Notes: generated by a model not told the origin, from the letters alone. A DNA stretch of 64,000 nt from Actinomycetota bacterium (GCA_016870355.1 VGBR01000001.1:183574-247573); one strand, 5' to 3'; shown: positions 35,069-43,062, numbered from the stretch's first letter. A program made the numbers and translations.

Positions 35069-35104
35069 CAGGCCCGTTCATCTCAGGCCCGTTCATCTCA
35101 GGCC
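35069..35104. repeat. 15-bp tandem repeat at the 3' end of uppP
   Basis: CAGGCCCGTTCATCT occurs twice in a row (35069-35083, 35084-35098) followed by CAGGCC of a third copy. Read on the minus strand each unit contains the TGAGATGAAC around the uppP stop, so it is a local duplication of the stop region between uppP and the HAD gene. Confidence 0.85.
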
Positions 35105-35926
35105 GGTCGCAAAGATCACGATCACTCCGATTCCGAACACGATTCTGTACACGACGAACGGTGCAAACGACTTCGTCGTGATGAGTCGCAGCAGCCCCGC
35201 GATCGCGACGAAGCCGCTGACACCCGAAGCGATGGTGCCCCAGATCATCGGCTCCACGAAGTCGTCGGGGATGCCTCGCCCGGTGAGCACGTCGACAGCC
35301 TTGTAGAGCGCGGCCCCGCCGATGATCGGGATGCTCATCAAGAACGACAAGCGCGCGGCCGCGGCGCGGTCGAAGTGCAGCCAGCGTCCGACCGACATCG
35401 TGACGCCCGAGCGTGAGATGCCCGGCTGGAGTGCGAGTGCTTGCGCCACGCCCATCACGATCGCGTCGCGCGTGCCGAAGCTCTCGGTAGGGCGACTCCC
35501 GGCGAGGCGGTCGGCGAACCAGAGGACGACACCGAAGACCACGAGCATCACGCCGATCAGCACCGGGTCGCCGAGCTCCTTGTCGATCGTGCTGCTCAGG
35601 GCGGCACCCACGATCGCGCCGGGGACGGCCGACAGGAGGAGGAGCCAGGCGAGCCGCTCGTCGGTGGTTCGAATCTGGCGGGTGCGGATCGTGCGGAGCC
35701 CGGCAGCGGCGTAGCGGCCGAGGTCCTTGCGGAAGTACCAGAGCGCGGCCACCAACGTGCCGATGTGCAGCGCGACGTCGAAGGTCTTGTTGAGCTGCGG
35801 ACGGTTGACGAGCTCGTTCCACTCGAACAGCTCGGGCACGAGGATGAGGTGCCCGCTCGACGAGATCGGCAGGAACTCCGAGAGACCCTGGACGATCCCG
35901 AGGACGATGGCGTGCAGAACCGGCAC
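35093..35926 (-). CDS. uppP: Undecaprenyl-diphosphate phosphatase UppP (BacA)
   Basis: A 277-aa polytopic membrane enzyme that hydrolyses undecaprenyl diphosphate to the monophosphate carrier needed for peptidoglycan and wall polysaccharide export; extra copies give bacitracin tolerance. Signatures: VQGLSEFLPISSSGHLIL near the N-terminus (catalytic Glu and Ser-rich loop) and LQPGISRSGVTMSVG (P-G-x-S-R-S). About eight hydrophobic segments. GTG 35926 is preceded at 6 nt by TAGGGT. The HAD gene follows on the same strand. Confidence 0.95.
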   Translation of the reverse strand: MPVLHAIVLGIVQGLSEFLPISSSGHLILVPELFEWNELVNRPQLNKTFDVALHIGTLVAALWYFRKDLGRYAAAGLRTIRTRQIRTTDERLAWLLLLSAVPGAIVGAALSSTIDKELGDPVLIGVMLVVFGVVLWFADRLAGSRPTESFGTRDAIVMGVAQALALQPGISRSGVTMSVGRWLHFDRAAAARLSFLMSIPIIGGAALYKAVDVLTGRGIPDDFVEPMIWGTIASGVSGFVAIAGLLRLITTKSFAPFVVYRIVFGIGVIVIFATGLR

Positions 35927-35932
35927 GCGCTC

Positions 35933-35938
35933 ACCCTA
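35933..35938 (-). promoter_or_regulatory. -10 box of uppP (leaderless type)
   Basis: Minus-strand TAGGGT ends 6 nt before GTG 35926. Confidence 0.55.
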
Positions 35939-35968
35939 TGACGCGCCTTCAGAACGCTGGTGCTTGCT

Positions 35969-36667
35969 CTACGGGGAGTTGGTGTCCTCGGGCGGCACGA
36001 GGCTGATCGTGATGACGCCGTGGGTCATCGCGAAAACGAGGTCGCGCGCTTGGCGAGGCGTGACCAGCAGCGTGACGCCCCGTGCCGCACCACCCGTCGT
36101 TGCGGAGCTGGCCGCGTTCACACCGAGCACCAGCACACCCTCGGCGATGACCGTGGCCGAGCCGGTGCTGAGCGAGTCCAAGCCCTCGAGTGATTCCGCA
36201 TCGCCAGTCGGGAAAGAGCCCCCCTCGAAGCTCGCGAGCACGTCGACCGACGCGCCGACGCGCGGCTGCACCGCGTCTGCCACCACGATGCGCAGCGCAC
36301 GCATGCCATTCGGGATCGCGCCGTCGAGGCCGGTGCGGTGGCGCGCCGCGACGTTGCCACGCGCTACAAAGCCATCACGGAGCAGCGGCACGGTCACGAC
36401 CCGACCGACGGCGGCGCGCTTGTCGTCGAACACTTCGGGCGGCAGCTGCGACGAGTAGATCGTGCGCGTGGTGACGTCACCCGATGTGATCCTTGTGCCA
36501 ACGAGGAGGTCGCGCCGCGCGACGACCGCTTGTCGTGGTTCGCCGAACTCCTTCGCTCGACGGTGCAGCGCGGCGAGATCAGACGCAACCAATGCCGCAG
36601 TGACCACCACCACGATGACCGCGCCAACACGAAGCACGACCGCGCGCGGCGGCGCAGGGCGTCTCAC
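35969..36667 (-). CDS. SAF-domain protein, CpaB-like (Flp pilus assembly / RcpC type)
   Basis: A 232-aa membrane-anchored protein: one N-terminal span (VLRVGAVIVVVVTAALVASDLA), then a SAF domain (AVVARRDLLVGTRITSGDVTTR) and an RcpC/CpaB-like beta region (RALRIVVADAVQPRVGASVDVLAS, VTLLVTPRQARDLVFAMTHG). CpaB proteins sit in the periplasmic part of Flp/Tad pili, but no other pilus gene is in the window, so it is an orphan and may act elsewhere. GTG 36667 opens RRPAPPRAVV. It lies downstream of fmdB on the same strand with a 66-bp gap. Confidence 0.84.
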   Translation of the reverse strand: MRRPAPPRAVVLRVGAVIVVVVTAALVASDLAALHRRAKEFGEPRQAVVARRDLLVGTRITSGDVTTRTIYSSQLPPEVFDDKRAAVGRVVTVPLLRDGFVARGNVAARHRTGLDGAIPNGMRALRIVVADAVQPRVGASVDVLASFEGGSFPTGDAESLEGLDSLSTGSATVIAEGVLVLGVNAASSATTGGAARGVTLLVTPRQARDLVFAMTHGVITISLVPPEDTNSP

Positions 36668-36733
36668 CTGGAATACCTCCCGACCGAAGCGCGCCGGGCG
36701 CGCGCGATGGAGGGAAGGCCAGGGGGAGGTGCG

Positions 36734-37120
36734 TCAGGACTTGCTGCTGGACCCCGAAGAGCTCGAGGTGTCACTCGACTTGCTCGACTTGCTCGACTTG
36801 CTCGACGCACCCGAGGAGCCGGAGTCCGACGACGTCGAGCTGGAGTCTGACGACTTGGACTCCGACTTCTTGGAGTCGGACTTCGAGTCCGACTCCGATT
36901 CCGACGTCTCCGACTTGCTCGAACCTCGGCCATTGCCGGTCCCCGAGCGGTTGTCGGTCTTGTAGAAGCCCGAGCCCTTCAGCACGATGCCCGCCGCGCT
37001 GAGCACCTTGGCCAGGGCGCCACCGCAGGCTTCGTGCGTCGTGAGCGCCGAGTCGGTGATCGACTGCCACACCTCGATCTCGTCGCCGCACTTGTTGCAG
37101 CGGTATCGATAGGTCGGCAT
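36734..37120 (-). CDS. FmdB-family zinc ribbon protein with long Ser-rich tail
   Basis: A 128-aa protein. The first ~50 residues are an FmdB zinc ribbon ([20 protein letters not shown] with one C-x2-C and a later lone Cys in [11 protein letters not shown]). The second half is low-complexity Ser/Lys/Asp/Glu ([34 protein letters not shown]). Such tails occur in actinobacterial FmdB proteins, but the length here is notable. The function is unknown; FmdB was named from formamidase operons. A CIRCE element overlies the promoter, so it is probably repressed by HrcA. Confidence 0.9.
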   Translation of the reverse strand: MPTYRYRCNKCGDEIEVWQSITDSALTTHEACGGALAKVLSAAGIVLKGSGFYKTDNRSGTGNGRGSSKSETSESESDSKSDSKKSESKSSDSSSTSSDSGSSGASSKSSKSSKSSDTSSSSGSSSKS

Positions 37121-37148
37121 CGGCGTGCTCTCGGGTGGCCTGGTGCTC

Positions 37149-37175
37149 TTAGCACTCGTGGGCTGGGACTGCTAA
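37149..37175. promoter_or_regulatory. CIRCE element (HrcA operator) upstream of fmdB
   Basis: TTAGCACTC-N9-GACTGCTAA matches the CIRCE consensus TTAGCACTC-N9-GAGTGCTAA at 17 of 18 positions, with exact spacer length. It lies 28 bp before the fmdB start on the minus strand and 60 bp before plsY on the plus strand. HrcA normally represses groES/groEL and dnaK through this site. Confidence 0.88.
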
Positions 37176-37180
37176 GGCTA
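37175..37180 (-). promoter_or_regulatory. -10 box of fmdB at edge of CIRCE
   Basis: Minus-strand TAGCCT shares one base with the CIRCE repeat, placing the transcription start inside CIRCE, the standard arrangement for HrcA repression. No clear -35 was seen. Confidence 0.5.
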
Positions 37181-37234
37181 CCGCACTCTCGACGAGCACA
37201 CCTCCGGCGACCGGCCCGACAGAATGACGCTCGC

Positions 37235-37942
37235 ATGTCGGAGCTCGTACAGGCCCTCGTCCTCGTCCCCTTCGCCTACCTGCTCGGCACGTTCCCGAGC
37301 GCGCGGCTCGTGGCCCGTCGGCGCGACATCGACGTCCACAACGAGGGGTCGGGCAACCCGGGCGCCTCGAACATCTTCCGACTCATGGGCTGGAAGTGGG
37401 GCCTGCTCGTGCTGGTGCTCGACATCGGCAAGGGCGCGCTCGCCGCCGGGATCGGCGCGATCGTCGACGACGGGTTCGACGGGCACCGCGGTGCCTACAT
37501 CCTCGGACTCTCCGCCGTGCTCGGTCACGTGTTCCCGATCACCCGGCACTTCAAAGGTGGCCGTGGAGTCGCGACCAGTGCCGGCGCACTCGCCGTGCCG
37601 CACCCCCTCGTGATGGTCATCACCGGGATCGTGTGGATCGCGATTGCGCGCGGCTTGCGCCGGGCTTCGGTCGCCTCGGTCGTGGCTGTGGTCACCTTCA
37701 CGGTGATCGTCGTCGCTCGCGGTGCGAGCTGGCTCGACATGACCGTGGTCAGCGTGATCGCCGGGCTGATCATCATCCGGCACTTGAAGAGCCTGTTGCG
37801 CGTCGTGCGCGGCCAGGAGATCGGCCTGCGCTCCGACCTCGAGTCGCGCGGTGAGGCGACGAGGCGCTTCGACCTGTCGCCCAGGCCAGATCTGGAAACC
37901 GAGGCGACTCCCTCCTCGGATGCTGGTGAGCCGCCGGCATGA
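37235..37942 (+). CDS. plsY: Glycerol-3-phosphate acyltransferase PlsY
   Basis: A 235-aa membrane enzyme transferring acyl from acyl-phosphate to glycerol-3-phosphate, the first step of phospholipid synthesis. Motifs: YLLGTFPSARLVAR, GSGNPGASNIFRLMG (G3P binding) and HFKGGRGVATSAG (acyl phosphate). About five spans, plus a polar C-terminal tail of some 40 residues (SRGEATRRFDLSPRPDLE) longer than in E. coli PlsY. ATG 37235; the tracked start is 67 codons upstream within the CIRCE region and antisense to fmdB. galU begins in its stop codon. Confidence 0.94.
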   Translation: MSELVQALVLVPFAYLLGTFPSARLVARRRDIDVHNEGSGNPGASNIFRLMGWKWGLLVLVLDIGKGALAAGIGAIVDDGFDGHRGAYILGLSAVLGHVFPITRHFKGGRGVATSAGALAVPHPLVMVITGIVWIAIARGLRRASVASVVAVVTFTVIVVARGASWLDMTVVSVIAGLIIIRHLKSLLRVVRGQEIGLRSDLESRGEATRRFDLSPRPDLETEATPSSDAGEPPA

Positions 37943-38850
37943 GCGCGGCGAAGCAGGGCGCCGTCTCCAAAGCCGTGATTCCGGCCGCGGGTTTGGGCAC
38001 CCGGTTCTTGCCGGCCACCAAGAGCCAGCCGAAGGAGCTCCTCCCGATCGTCGACAAGCCGTCGATCCAATACGTGGTCGAGGAGGCGGTGGCGGCGGGC
38101 ATCACCGACGTGCTCGTGGTGATCGGGCCCGAGAAGCAGGCGATCCAAGACCACTTCTCCAGTGATGCCGAGCTCGAGCGCCATCTGGAGGAGCAGGGCA
38201 AGCTCGACCTGCTTGCAGAGGTCCGCGCCGTGAGCAACCTCGCCGATCTCCACTACGTGAGTCAGCTCGAGCCGCTGGGGCTCGGCCACGCAGTGTCGAT
38301 GGCGCGCGAGCACGTGGGCGACGAGCCGTTCGCGGTGATGCTCGCAGATGACTTGATGATCGATGACGCCGTGCTCCTCTCGCGCATGCTGGCGACGCAG
38401 GCCGAGCACGGCGGCGCGGTGCTCGCGCTGATGGAGTCGACGCCCGAGGAGATCTCCGCGTACGGCTGCGCCGCCGTGGAGGAGATCGAATCGACGAAGT
38501 CGGGGATGGCTGGAGTCATGCGCGTGCGGGGCGTGGTCGAGAAGCCGAAGCCTGCCGATGCGCCGTCGAACCTCGCGGTGATCGGCCGCTACGTGCTCCC
38601 GCCCGAGGTGTTCGACGCGCTCGACCGGACGACGCCGGGGATGGGCGGCGAGATCCAGCTCACCGACGCGATCGGGCTCCTCATCGACGAGTGTCCGGTG
38701 CACGGCGTGACGTTCTCCGAGGGCCGGTACGACGCGGGCGACAAGCTCGACTTCCTGCGCGCCAACGTCGAGCTCGCGCTCGACCGGGACGACCTTGGAC
38801 CGGGTCTCGCGGAGGTCCTGAAGTCGATCGTGGCGCGCCGCGGGCTCTGA
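37939..38850 (+). CDS. galU: UTP--glucose-1-phosphate uridylyltransferase
   Basis: A 303-aa nucleotidyltransferase making UDP-glucose for glycolipids, polysaccharides and trehalose. N-terminal PAAGLGTRFLPATKSQPKEL (UTP loop), then LPIVDKPSIQYVVEEA, AVMLADDLMID, GVVEKPKPADAPSNLAVIGR and the C-terminal RYDAGDKLDFLRANVELAL. The start overlaps plsY by four bases and moeA follows one base after its stop. The galU-moeA order equals the mycobacterial galU-moeA1(glp) region. Confidence 0.96.
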   Translation: MSAAKQGAVSKAVIPAAGLGTRFLPATKSQPKELLPIVDKPSIQYVVEEAVAAGITDVLVVIGPEKQAIQDHFSSDAELERHLEEQGKLDLLAEVRAVSNLADLHYVSQLEPLGLGHAVSMAREHVGDEPFAVMLADDLMIDDAVLLSRMLATQAEHGGAVLALMESTPEEISAYGCAAVEEIESTKSGMAGVMRVRGVVEKPKPADAPSNLAVIGRYVLPPEVFDALDRTTPGMGGEIQLTDAIGLLIDECPVHGVTFSEGRYDAGDKLDFLRANVELALDRDDLGPGLAEVLKSIVARRGL

Positions 38851-38851
38851 G

Positions 38852-40090
38852 ATGCCTCTCGTTCCGCTGGAACAAGTCCGCGACGAGATCCTGCGCGCGG
38901 TCTCGGTCCTCGAACCGATCGAGGTTCCACTCGCCGACGCGCATGGCCTCGTCCTGGCCGAGGCAGTGTCGACCAGCGAGGACGTGCCGCCGTTCGCGAA
39001 CACCGCGATGGATGGCTACGCCGTGCGCGCTTGCGACACGAGCGGCGCGAGTACGGATGCGCCAGTCAGCTTGAAAGTGGTGGGGGAGCTGCCCGCCGGC
39101 CGTGCGCCGGATCGGGTGGTCGGCCCGGGTGAGGCGATCCGGATCATGACCGGCGCTCCAATCCCCGAAGGCGCTGATGCGATCGTGATGGTCGAGCGGA
39201 CCCGGATCGAAGAGGGAGTGGGCTCTGCGGTTCTCGTGGAGGTCGAAGCCAAGCCCGGCGATCACGTGCGGCCGGCCGGAGGCGATCTGACCCAAGGGCA
39301 ACAGGTCTTCCCGGCCGGGGCCGTCCTCTCGGGTGCCCACCTCGGGGTGCTGGCCAGCGTGGGCGCATCGACGGTCCAGGTGCACCCCCGCCCGAAGGTG
39401 GGCGTCCTGTCGACCGGCGACGAGCTCGTCGAGGCTGGGCCACCGGGCAGCTCGGCGCCTTCCCTCGGTCCCGGGCAGATCCGCGACTCCAACCGGCCGA
39501 TGCTGCTCGCGATCGCTCGGGAGTCCGGCTTCGAACCGATCGACCTTGGTGTCGCGCGCGATGACGAGGCGAGCATCGTGGCCACTCTCGAAGACGCGTT
39601 CGCGCGCTGCGACGCGGTCCTCACGAGCGGCGGCGTGTCGGTGGGTGACTACGACTACGTGAAGGCCGCGCTCGAACGTCTCGGGCGCCTCGAGTGGCGA
39701 CAGGTCGCGATCAAGCCGGCGAAGCCGCTCGCGTTTGGGGTTGTGAGCGACACACCGGTGTTCGGCCTGCCCGGTAATCCGGTGTCGTCACTCGTGAGCT
39801 TCGAGCTGTTCGCACGTCCCGCCATCTTGAAGCTCGCCGGTCACGAGCACACCCTCCGGCCTGAGGTCACGGCGCGCGCCGCGCACGACTTCGCGCGCAA
39901 GCCCGACGGGAAGGTGCACCTCGACCGCGTGCATGTGCAGTGGGAGCGCGATTCCTACGTCGCCACCAGCACCGGCAGGCAGGAGAGCAACGTGCTCTCG
40001 GCAACCGCCAGCGCGAACGGCTTCGCACTCATCCCCGACGGCGACGGCATTCGGGAGGGCGAGTCCGTGCAGGTGATGCTGCTCTCCTGA
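38852..40090 (+). CDS. moeA: Molybdopterin molybdotransferase MoeA; candidate gephyrin-like Glp
   Basis: A 412-aa MoeA/gephyrin-E protein that inserts molybdate into adenylylated molybdopterin. Signatures: VPPFANTAMDGYAVRA, IRIMTGAPIPEGADAIVMVE, the MoCF-binding region ILTSGGVSVGDYDYVK-type (VLTSGGVSVGDYDYV) and VFGLPGNPVSSLVSFELF. The genome order galU-moeA and a GlpR-like membrane protein downstream suggest this is the paralogue called Glp, which in corynebacteria binds FtsZ and the receptor GlpR during cell division. Whether it keeps Moco activity cannot be decided here, but moaA and moaC beside it favour that. Confidence 0.94.
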   Translation: MPLVPLEQVRDEILRAVSVLEPIEVPLADAHGLVLAEAVSTSEDVPPFANTAMDGYAVRACDTSGASTDAPVSLKVVGELPAGRAPDRVVGPGEAIRIMTGAPIPEGADAIVMVERTRIEEGVGSAVLVEVEAKPGDHVRPAGGDLTQGQQVFPAGAVLSGAHLGVLASVGASTVQVHPRPKVGVLSTGDELVEAGPPGSSAPSLGPGQIRDSNRPMLLAIARESGFEPIDLGVARDDEASIVATLEDAFARCDAVLTSGGVSVGDYDYVKAALERLGRLEWRQVAIKPAKPLAFGVVSDTPVFGLPGNPVSSLVSFELFARPAILKLAGHEHTLRPEVTARAAHDFARKPDGKVHLDRVHVQWERDSYVATSTGRQESNVLSATASANGFALIPDGDGIREGESVQVMLLS

Positions 40091-40109
40091 TCCCCGGGGC
40101 GCACGCGAG

Positions 40110-40140
40110 ACGACCAGGGGTCTGGGCGCCCCTGGTCGTG
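40110..40140 (+). terminator. Hairpin after moeA
   Basis: A perfect 11-bp stem ACGACCAGGGG / CCCCTGGTCGT with an 8-nt loop lies 19 bp after the stop. It ends plsY-galU-moeA transcription; no long U-tract. Confidence 0.72.
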
Positions 40141-40636
40141 TCGCCGTGCTTGGTATCTCTCGGGACCCGTGCGCTCCCGGCCCCGGCCCGCCCCGAGAAG
40201 GCCGGGACCGCGAGCGCCGGTCGCTCGGTGCTCAACCCCCGCTGAACACCTCGGAACTGCTCACGATCACCCGGTCCGACTCGAGCGTGCCCTCTCGAGC
40301 CGATGCGGTTGCTCCATGGCTGTCCACCCCTGCGCCGACCCGGCTCGTCCCGCGACCGACTGCCCACCGGTCTTGGAAGAGCTCTGGTCTGCGAGCCATG
40401 GGTCCTCGTGTGCGTCGGGTCCAACGAACACAACCGGCACCCAACACTCTGCACGTGCAGAGCGGGGGCCGGTTTCGCCTGGCTCCCCGTCGTCCCTAGC
40501 GACCAGTTGTCGGACGACGGATCGTTGCCTCCCTGAGCAGGTGGCTCGATCGTCCTCGCCTCAGCCACTCTTCGTGGCCGAGCAGGAGCAGCAAACCACG
40601 GAGAGTGGCACGAGTCAAGGGAAAGCTTCCGGCCGG
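40141..40636. other. Intergenic region before moaA, about 500 bp, with 16-bp palindrome
   Basis: No convincing ORF on either strand. It contains the perfect palindrome CTCTGCACGTGCAGAG (40447-40462) and several smaller inverted repeats. I looked for a molybdenum-cofactor riboswitch and could not recognise one. The length and content leave room for a regulatory RNA or an operator. Confidence 0.5.
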
Positions 40637-40642
40637 TACGCT
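40637..40642 (+). promoter_or_regulatory. -10 box of moaA (leaderless type)
   Basis: TACGCT ends 7 nt before ATG 40650. Confidence 0.55.
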
Positions 40643-40649
40643 CCGAGGC

Positions 40650-41657
40650 ATGAGCCCCGAACCCGGCGTCCTCCAAGACAGCTGTGGCCGGGTCGTCGGT
40701 GACCTTCGGATCTCCATCACGGATCGCTGCAACTTCCGGTGCACCTACTGCATGCCGGATGAGGGGATGCAGTGGCTCGACCGGGCCGAGCTGCTCACCT
40801 ACGAGGAGCAGGTCCGGGTCGCCCGGATCTGTGTCGACCGCTGGGGCTTCGACGCCATCCGGGTGACCGGCGGTGAACCCACCGTCCGGTCGCACCTCCC
40901 GCGGCTGTTCTCCCTCCTCGCGCCGCTGGGCACCGACCTCGCCATGACCACGAACGGCGTGAAGCTCCCCGAGCTCGCGCACGACCTCGCGGCCGCGGGC
41001 CTGCGCCGGGTGAACATCTCGCTCGACACCCTGCGGCCGGAGACGTTCCTCGCGCTCACGCGCCGCGCCGAGCTCGACCGTGTGCTCGCTGGCGTCGATG
41101 CCGCGCTCGCCGCGGGACTCGCGCCGGTGAAGATCAACTGCGTCGTGATCCGCGGCGTCAACGACGACGAGGTCGTCGATCTCGCGGCGTTCGGTCGCGC
41201 CAAGGGCGTCGGGATCCGCTTCATCGAGTTCATGCCGCTCGACGCATCCCACGAATGGTCCATGAGTCGCGTCGTGCCAGCGAGCGAGATCCGCGATGCG
41301 ATCCACAACGTCTTTCCGCTCGAGCAGCACGCGCCCTCTGGGCACGTCGAGCCGGCGGAGCGCTACGCGTACAGCGACGGCGTCGGTGATGTTGGCTTCA
41401 TCGCTTCGGTGACCGAGCCGTTCTGCGGTGACTGCGATCGGGTGCGCATCACCGCCGAGGGCAAGTTCCGTTCGTGTCTGTTCGCGCTCGACGAGCACGA
41501 TCTGCGGCCGGTGCTGCGTGATGGGCCGGATGGTGGTTCAGATGACGAGGTCGCGGCGGTCATCGAGGCTGCGGTCGCAAAGAAGTGGGCCGGGCACCGG
41601 ATCGGCCAGGTCGACTTCATCCAGCCCCCACGATCGATGAGCCAGATCGGCGGCTGA
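40650..41657 (+). CDS. moaA: GTP 3',8-cyclase MoaA
   Basis: A 335-aa radical-SAM enzyme for the first step of molybdenum cofactor synthesis, turning GTP into 3',8-cyclo-7,8-dihydro-GTP. The N-terminal cluster motif is TDRCNFRCTYCMPDEGM; IRVTGGEPTVR binds SAM; the C-terminal GTP-binding cluster is FCGDCDRVRITAEGKFRSC; and the essential C-terminal Gly-Gly tail is present (QIGG). ATG 40650 fits the promoter; 15 upstream tracked codons are dropped. moaC follows after 103 bp under its own promoter. Confidence 0.96.
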   Translation: MSPEPGVLQDSCGRVVGDLRISITDRCNFRCTYCMPDEGMQWLDRAELLTYEEQVRVARICVDRWGFDAIRVTGGEPTVRSHLPRLFSLLAPLGTDLAMTTNGVKLPELAHDLAAAGLRRVNISLDTLRPETFLALTRRAELDRVLAGVDAALAAGLAPVKINCVVIRGVNDDEVVDLAAFGRAKGVGIRFIEFMPLDASHEWSMSRVVPASEIRDAIHNVFPLEQHAPSGHVEPAERYAYSDGVGDVGFIASVTEPFCGDCDRVRITAEGKFRSCLFALDEHDLRPVLRDGPDGGSDDEVAAVIEAAVAKKWAGHRIGQVDFIQPPRSMSQIGG

Positions 41658-41747
41658 GCGGCGGGTCCAGCCTTTCCACGCCGCCCCGCCGTGCGGACCG
41701 CGTCCGAGCGACGACGAACCGGAACAGCACAACAGCGACCTCACCCA

Positions 41748-41753
41748 TACACT
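41748..41753 (+). promoter_or_regulatory. -10 box of moaC (leaderless type)
   Basis: TACACT ends 7 nt before GTG 41761. Confidence 0.55.
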
Positions 41754-41760
41754 CTCGGCC

Positions 41761-42258
41761 GTGTCTGCGTCGGAGTTCACGCACCTCGATCCTCTGGGCC
41801 GGGCCCGGATGGTCGACGTCACCGCCAAGGATCCGACGCACCGCCGGGCCGTCGCCCGCTGCAAGATCTTCATGGAGCCCGACACCGCCTCGAAGATCGC
41901 CACCGGGGCGATCACCAAGGGCGACGTGCTCGCCGTCGCTCGGGTAGCTGGCATCCAGGCCGCCAAGGCCACGCCCAGCCTCCTGCCGCTGTGCCACCCC
42001 CTCCTCGTGGGCTCGGTCTTCGTGAACTTCCGGATCGAGGAGAGCTACGTCGAGGTCGAGGCCCAGGTCGACACGGTCGACCGTACGGGGGTCGAGATGG
42101 AGGCCCTCACCGCCTGTGCGGTGGCGGCGCTCACCGTCTACGACATGTGCAAGTCGGTGGACCGGGGGATGACCATCGGCGAGCTGGCCCTCTGGGAGAA
42201 GACCGGCGGCCGCTCCGGCCACTATCGGCGCGCCGGTGGTGACGCAGCGGATTTCTGA
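41761..42258 (+). CDS. moaC: Cyclic pyranopterin monophosphate synthase MoaC
   Basis: A 165-aa enzyme completing cPMP formation from the MoaA product. The family pattern is complete: RARMVDVTAKDPTHRRAVAR, KGDVLAVARVAGIQAAKATP, LLPLCHPLLV, TVDRTGVEMEALTACAVAAL and TVYDMCKSVDRGM with the catalytic Lys/Asp. GTG 41761. No moaD, moaE or mobA is in the window, so the pathway is completed elsewhere. Confidence 0.96.
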   Translation: MSASEFTHLDPLGRARMVDVTAKDPTHRRAVARCKIFMEPDTASKIATGAITKGDVLAVARVAGIQAAKATPSLLPLCHPLLVGSVFVNFRIEESYVEVEAQVDTVDRTGVEMEALTACAVAALTVYDMCKSVDRGMTIGELALWEKTGGRSGHYRRAGGDAADF

Positions 42259-42438
42259 GGCCGCAGCCAGACGCCGCAACGTATTCTCAGTGTTCTCAGA
42301 TCAGGGTTGTCCACTCGGAGTGCTGCCCGACTACCATCCTCGTCGTTCGAGCGGCATTCCTGTGGGTGCTGCTATGCCTTTGGTACGGTCCGCGGACCGG
42401 GCTGTGGTGAACTAGGTAGGCGGAGGACACCAAGAGTC

Positions 42439-43062
42439 TTGGCCATCGTCGTAGTGCTCGTGCTGGGTGTGCTGTGGGCCGCGGTCCTCGTGCCGCCGAT
42501 CCTGCGCTCTCGCGCGGAGTCGGGCGCGGCCGGCGGCATCAGCGACTTCTTCGGGCGCTTGCGTGACGGCCTCGGGCACCGTGCGCACGGTGATGCCGGC
42601 CTGCATCCGCTTCAGCCGATCGTTGGTCCGGTCAACCCGATGGGTGGACCGACTGGCCCGACCGCCTCGTACCAGGCGCCAATGGGTCCGGTGCACGTGC
42701 CGGGCGGCATGTCGCCGCAGCAACGTCGTCGGCGCGACGTGCTCGTCATCCTTCTCGCCGCCGTCGGACTCACGCTGCTCATGGCGTTGTTCTCCGGCAC
42801 CATCGCGTTCTGGGTCGTGCAGCTCCTCTCGGATGTGCTGCTCGGCGCGTACGTCTACCTCTTGCTCCAGATGAAGGCTCGCAACCGCGGCACTGAGCAG
42901 CGGCCCGCGGCCTTCCCCGCACACCCGGGTCCCGTCGTGCCAGCACTGCCGAACGTGCACGACCTCACGGCGCGCCGCTTCCCGCCGGCCACCGCCGCGT
43001 CACGGGTGGAGGCGCCGGGCGAGGTGACCGTCCTCGCGCTGCGCCGCAGCGCGTCCTGGTAG
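42439..43062 (+). CDS. glpR: GlpR-like membrane protein (gephyrin-like molybdotransferase receptor)
   Basis: A 207-aa membrane protein: an N-terminal helix (IVVVLVLGVLWAAVLVPPILR) followed by RAES-GAAGGISDFFGRLRDGL, a Gly/Pro-rich linker (VNPMGGPTGPTASYQAP), then RRRRDVL and two more helices (VILLAAVGLTLLMALFSG; FWVVQLLSDVLLGAYVYLLL) and a basic/Pro tail. This order matches actinobacterial GlpR, the membrane receptor of the MoeA-like Glp, encoded two genes after galU-moeA in mycobacteria. TTG 42439 is the only start putting the helix at the N-terminus, with GGAGG 12 nt upstream. A GGTCCGCGGACC palindrome overlapping TACGGT (42384-42398) marks the likely promoter region. Confidence 0.72.
   Translation: MAIVVVLVLGVLWAAVLVPPILRSRAESGAAGGISDFFGRLRDGLGHRAHGDAGLHPLQPIVGPVNPMGGPTGPTASYQAPMGPVHVPGGMSPQQRRRRDVLVILLAAVGLTLLMALFSGTIAFWVVQLLSDVLLGAYVYLLLQMKARNRGTEQRPAAFPAHPGPVVPALPNVHDLTARRFPPATAASRVEAPGEVTVLALRRSASW

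Noticed and set aside
36760-36810. Repeated CTTGCTCGACTTG units, looked at as a CRISPR or VNTR
   Set aside because: They encode the Ser/Lys/Asp tail of the FmdB protein and have no spacers.
37525-39003. 492-aa minus ORF opposite plsY-galU-moeA
   Set aside because: Shadow of three recognisable genes.
40141-40649. Molybdenum-cofactor riboswitch before moaA
   Set aside because: No recognisable conserved core, and the moaA -10 lies 7 nt from the start, leaving no leader for a riboswitch.
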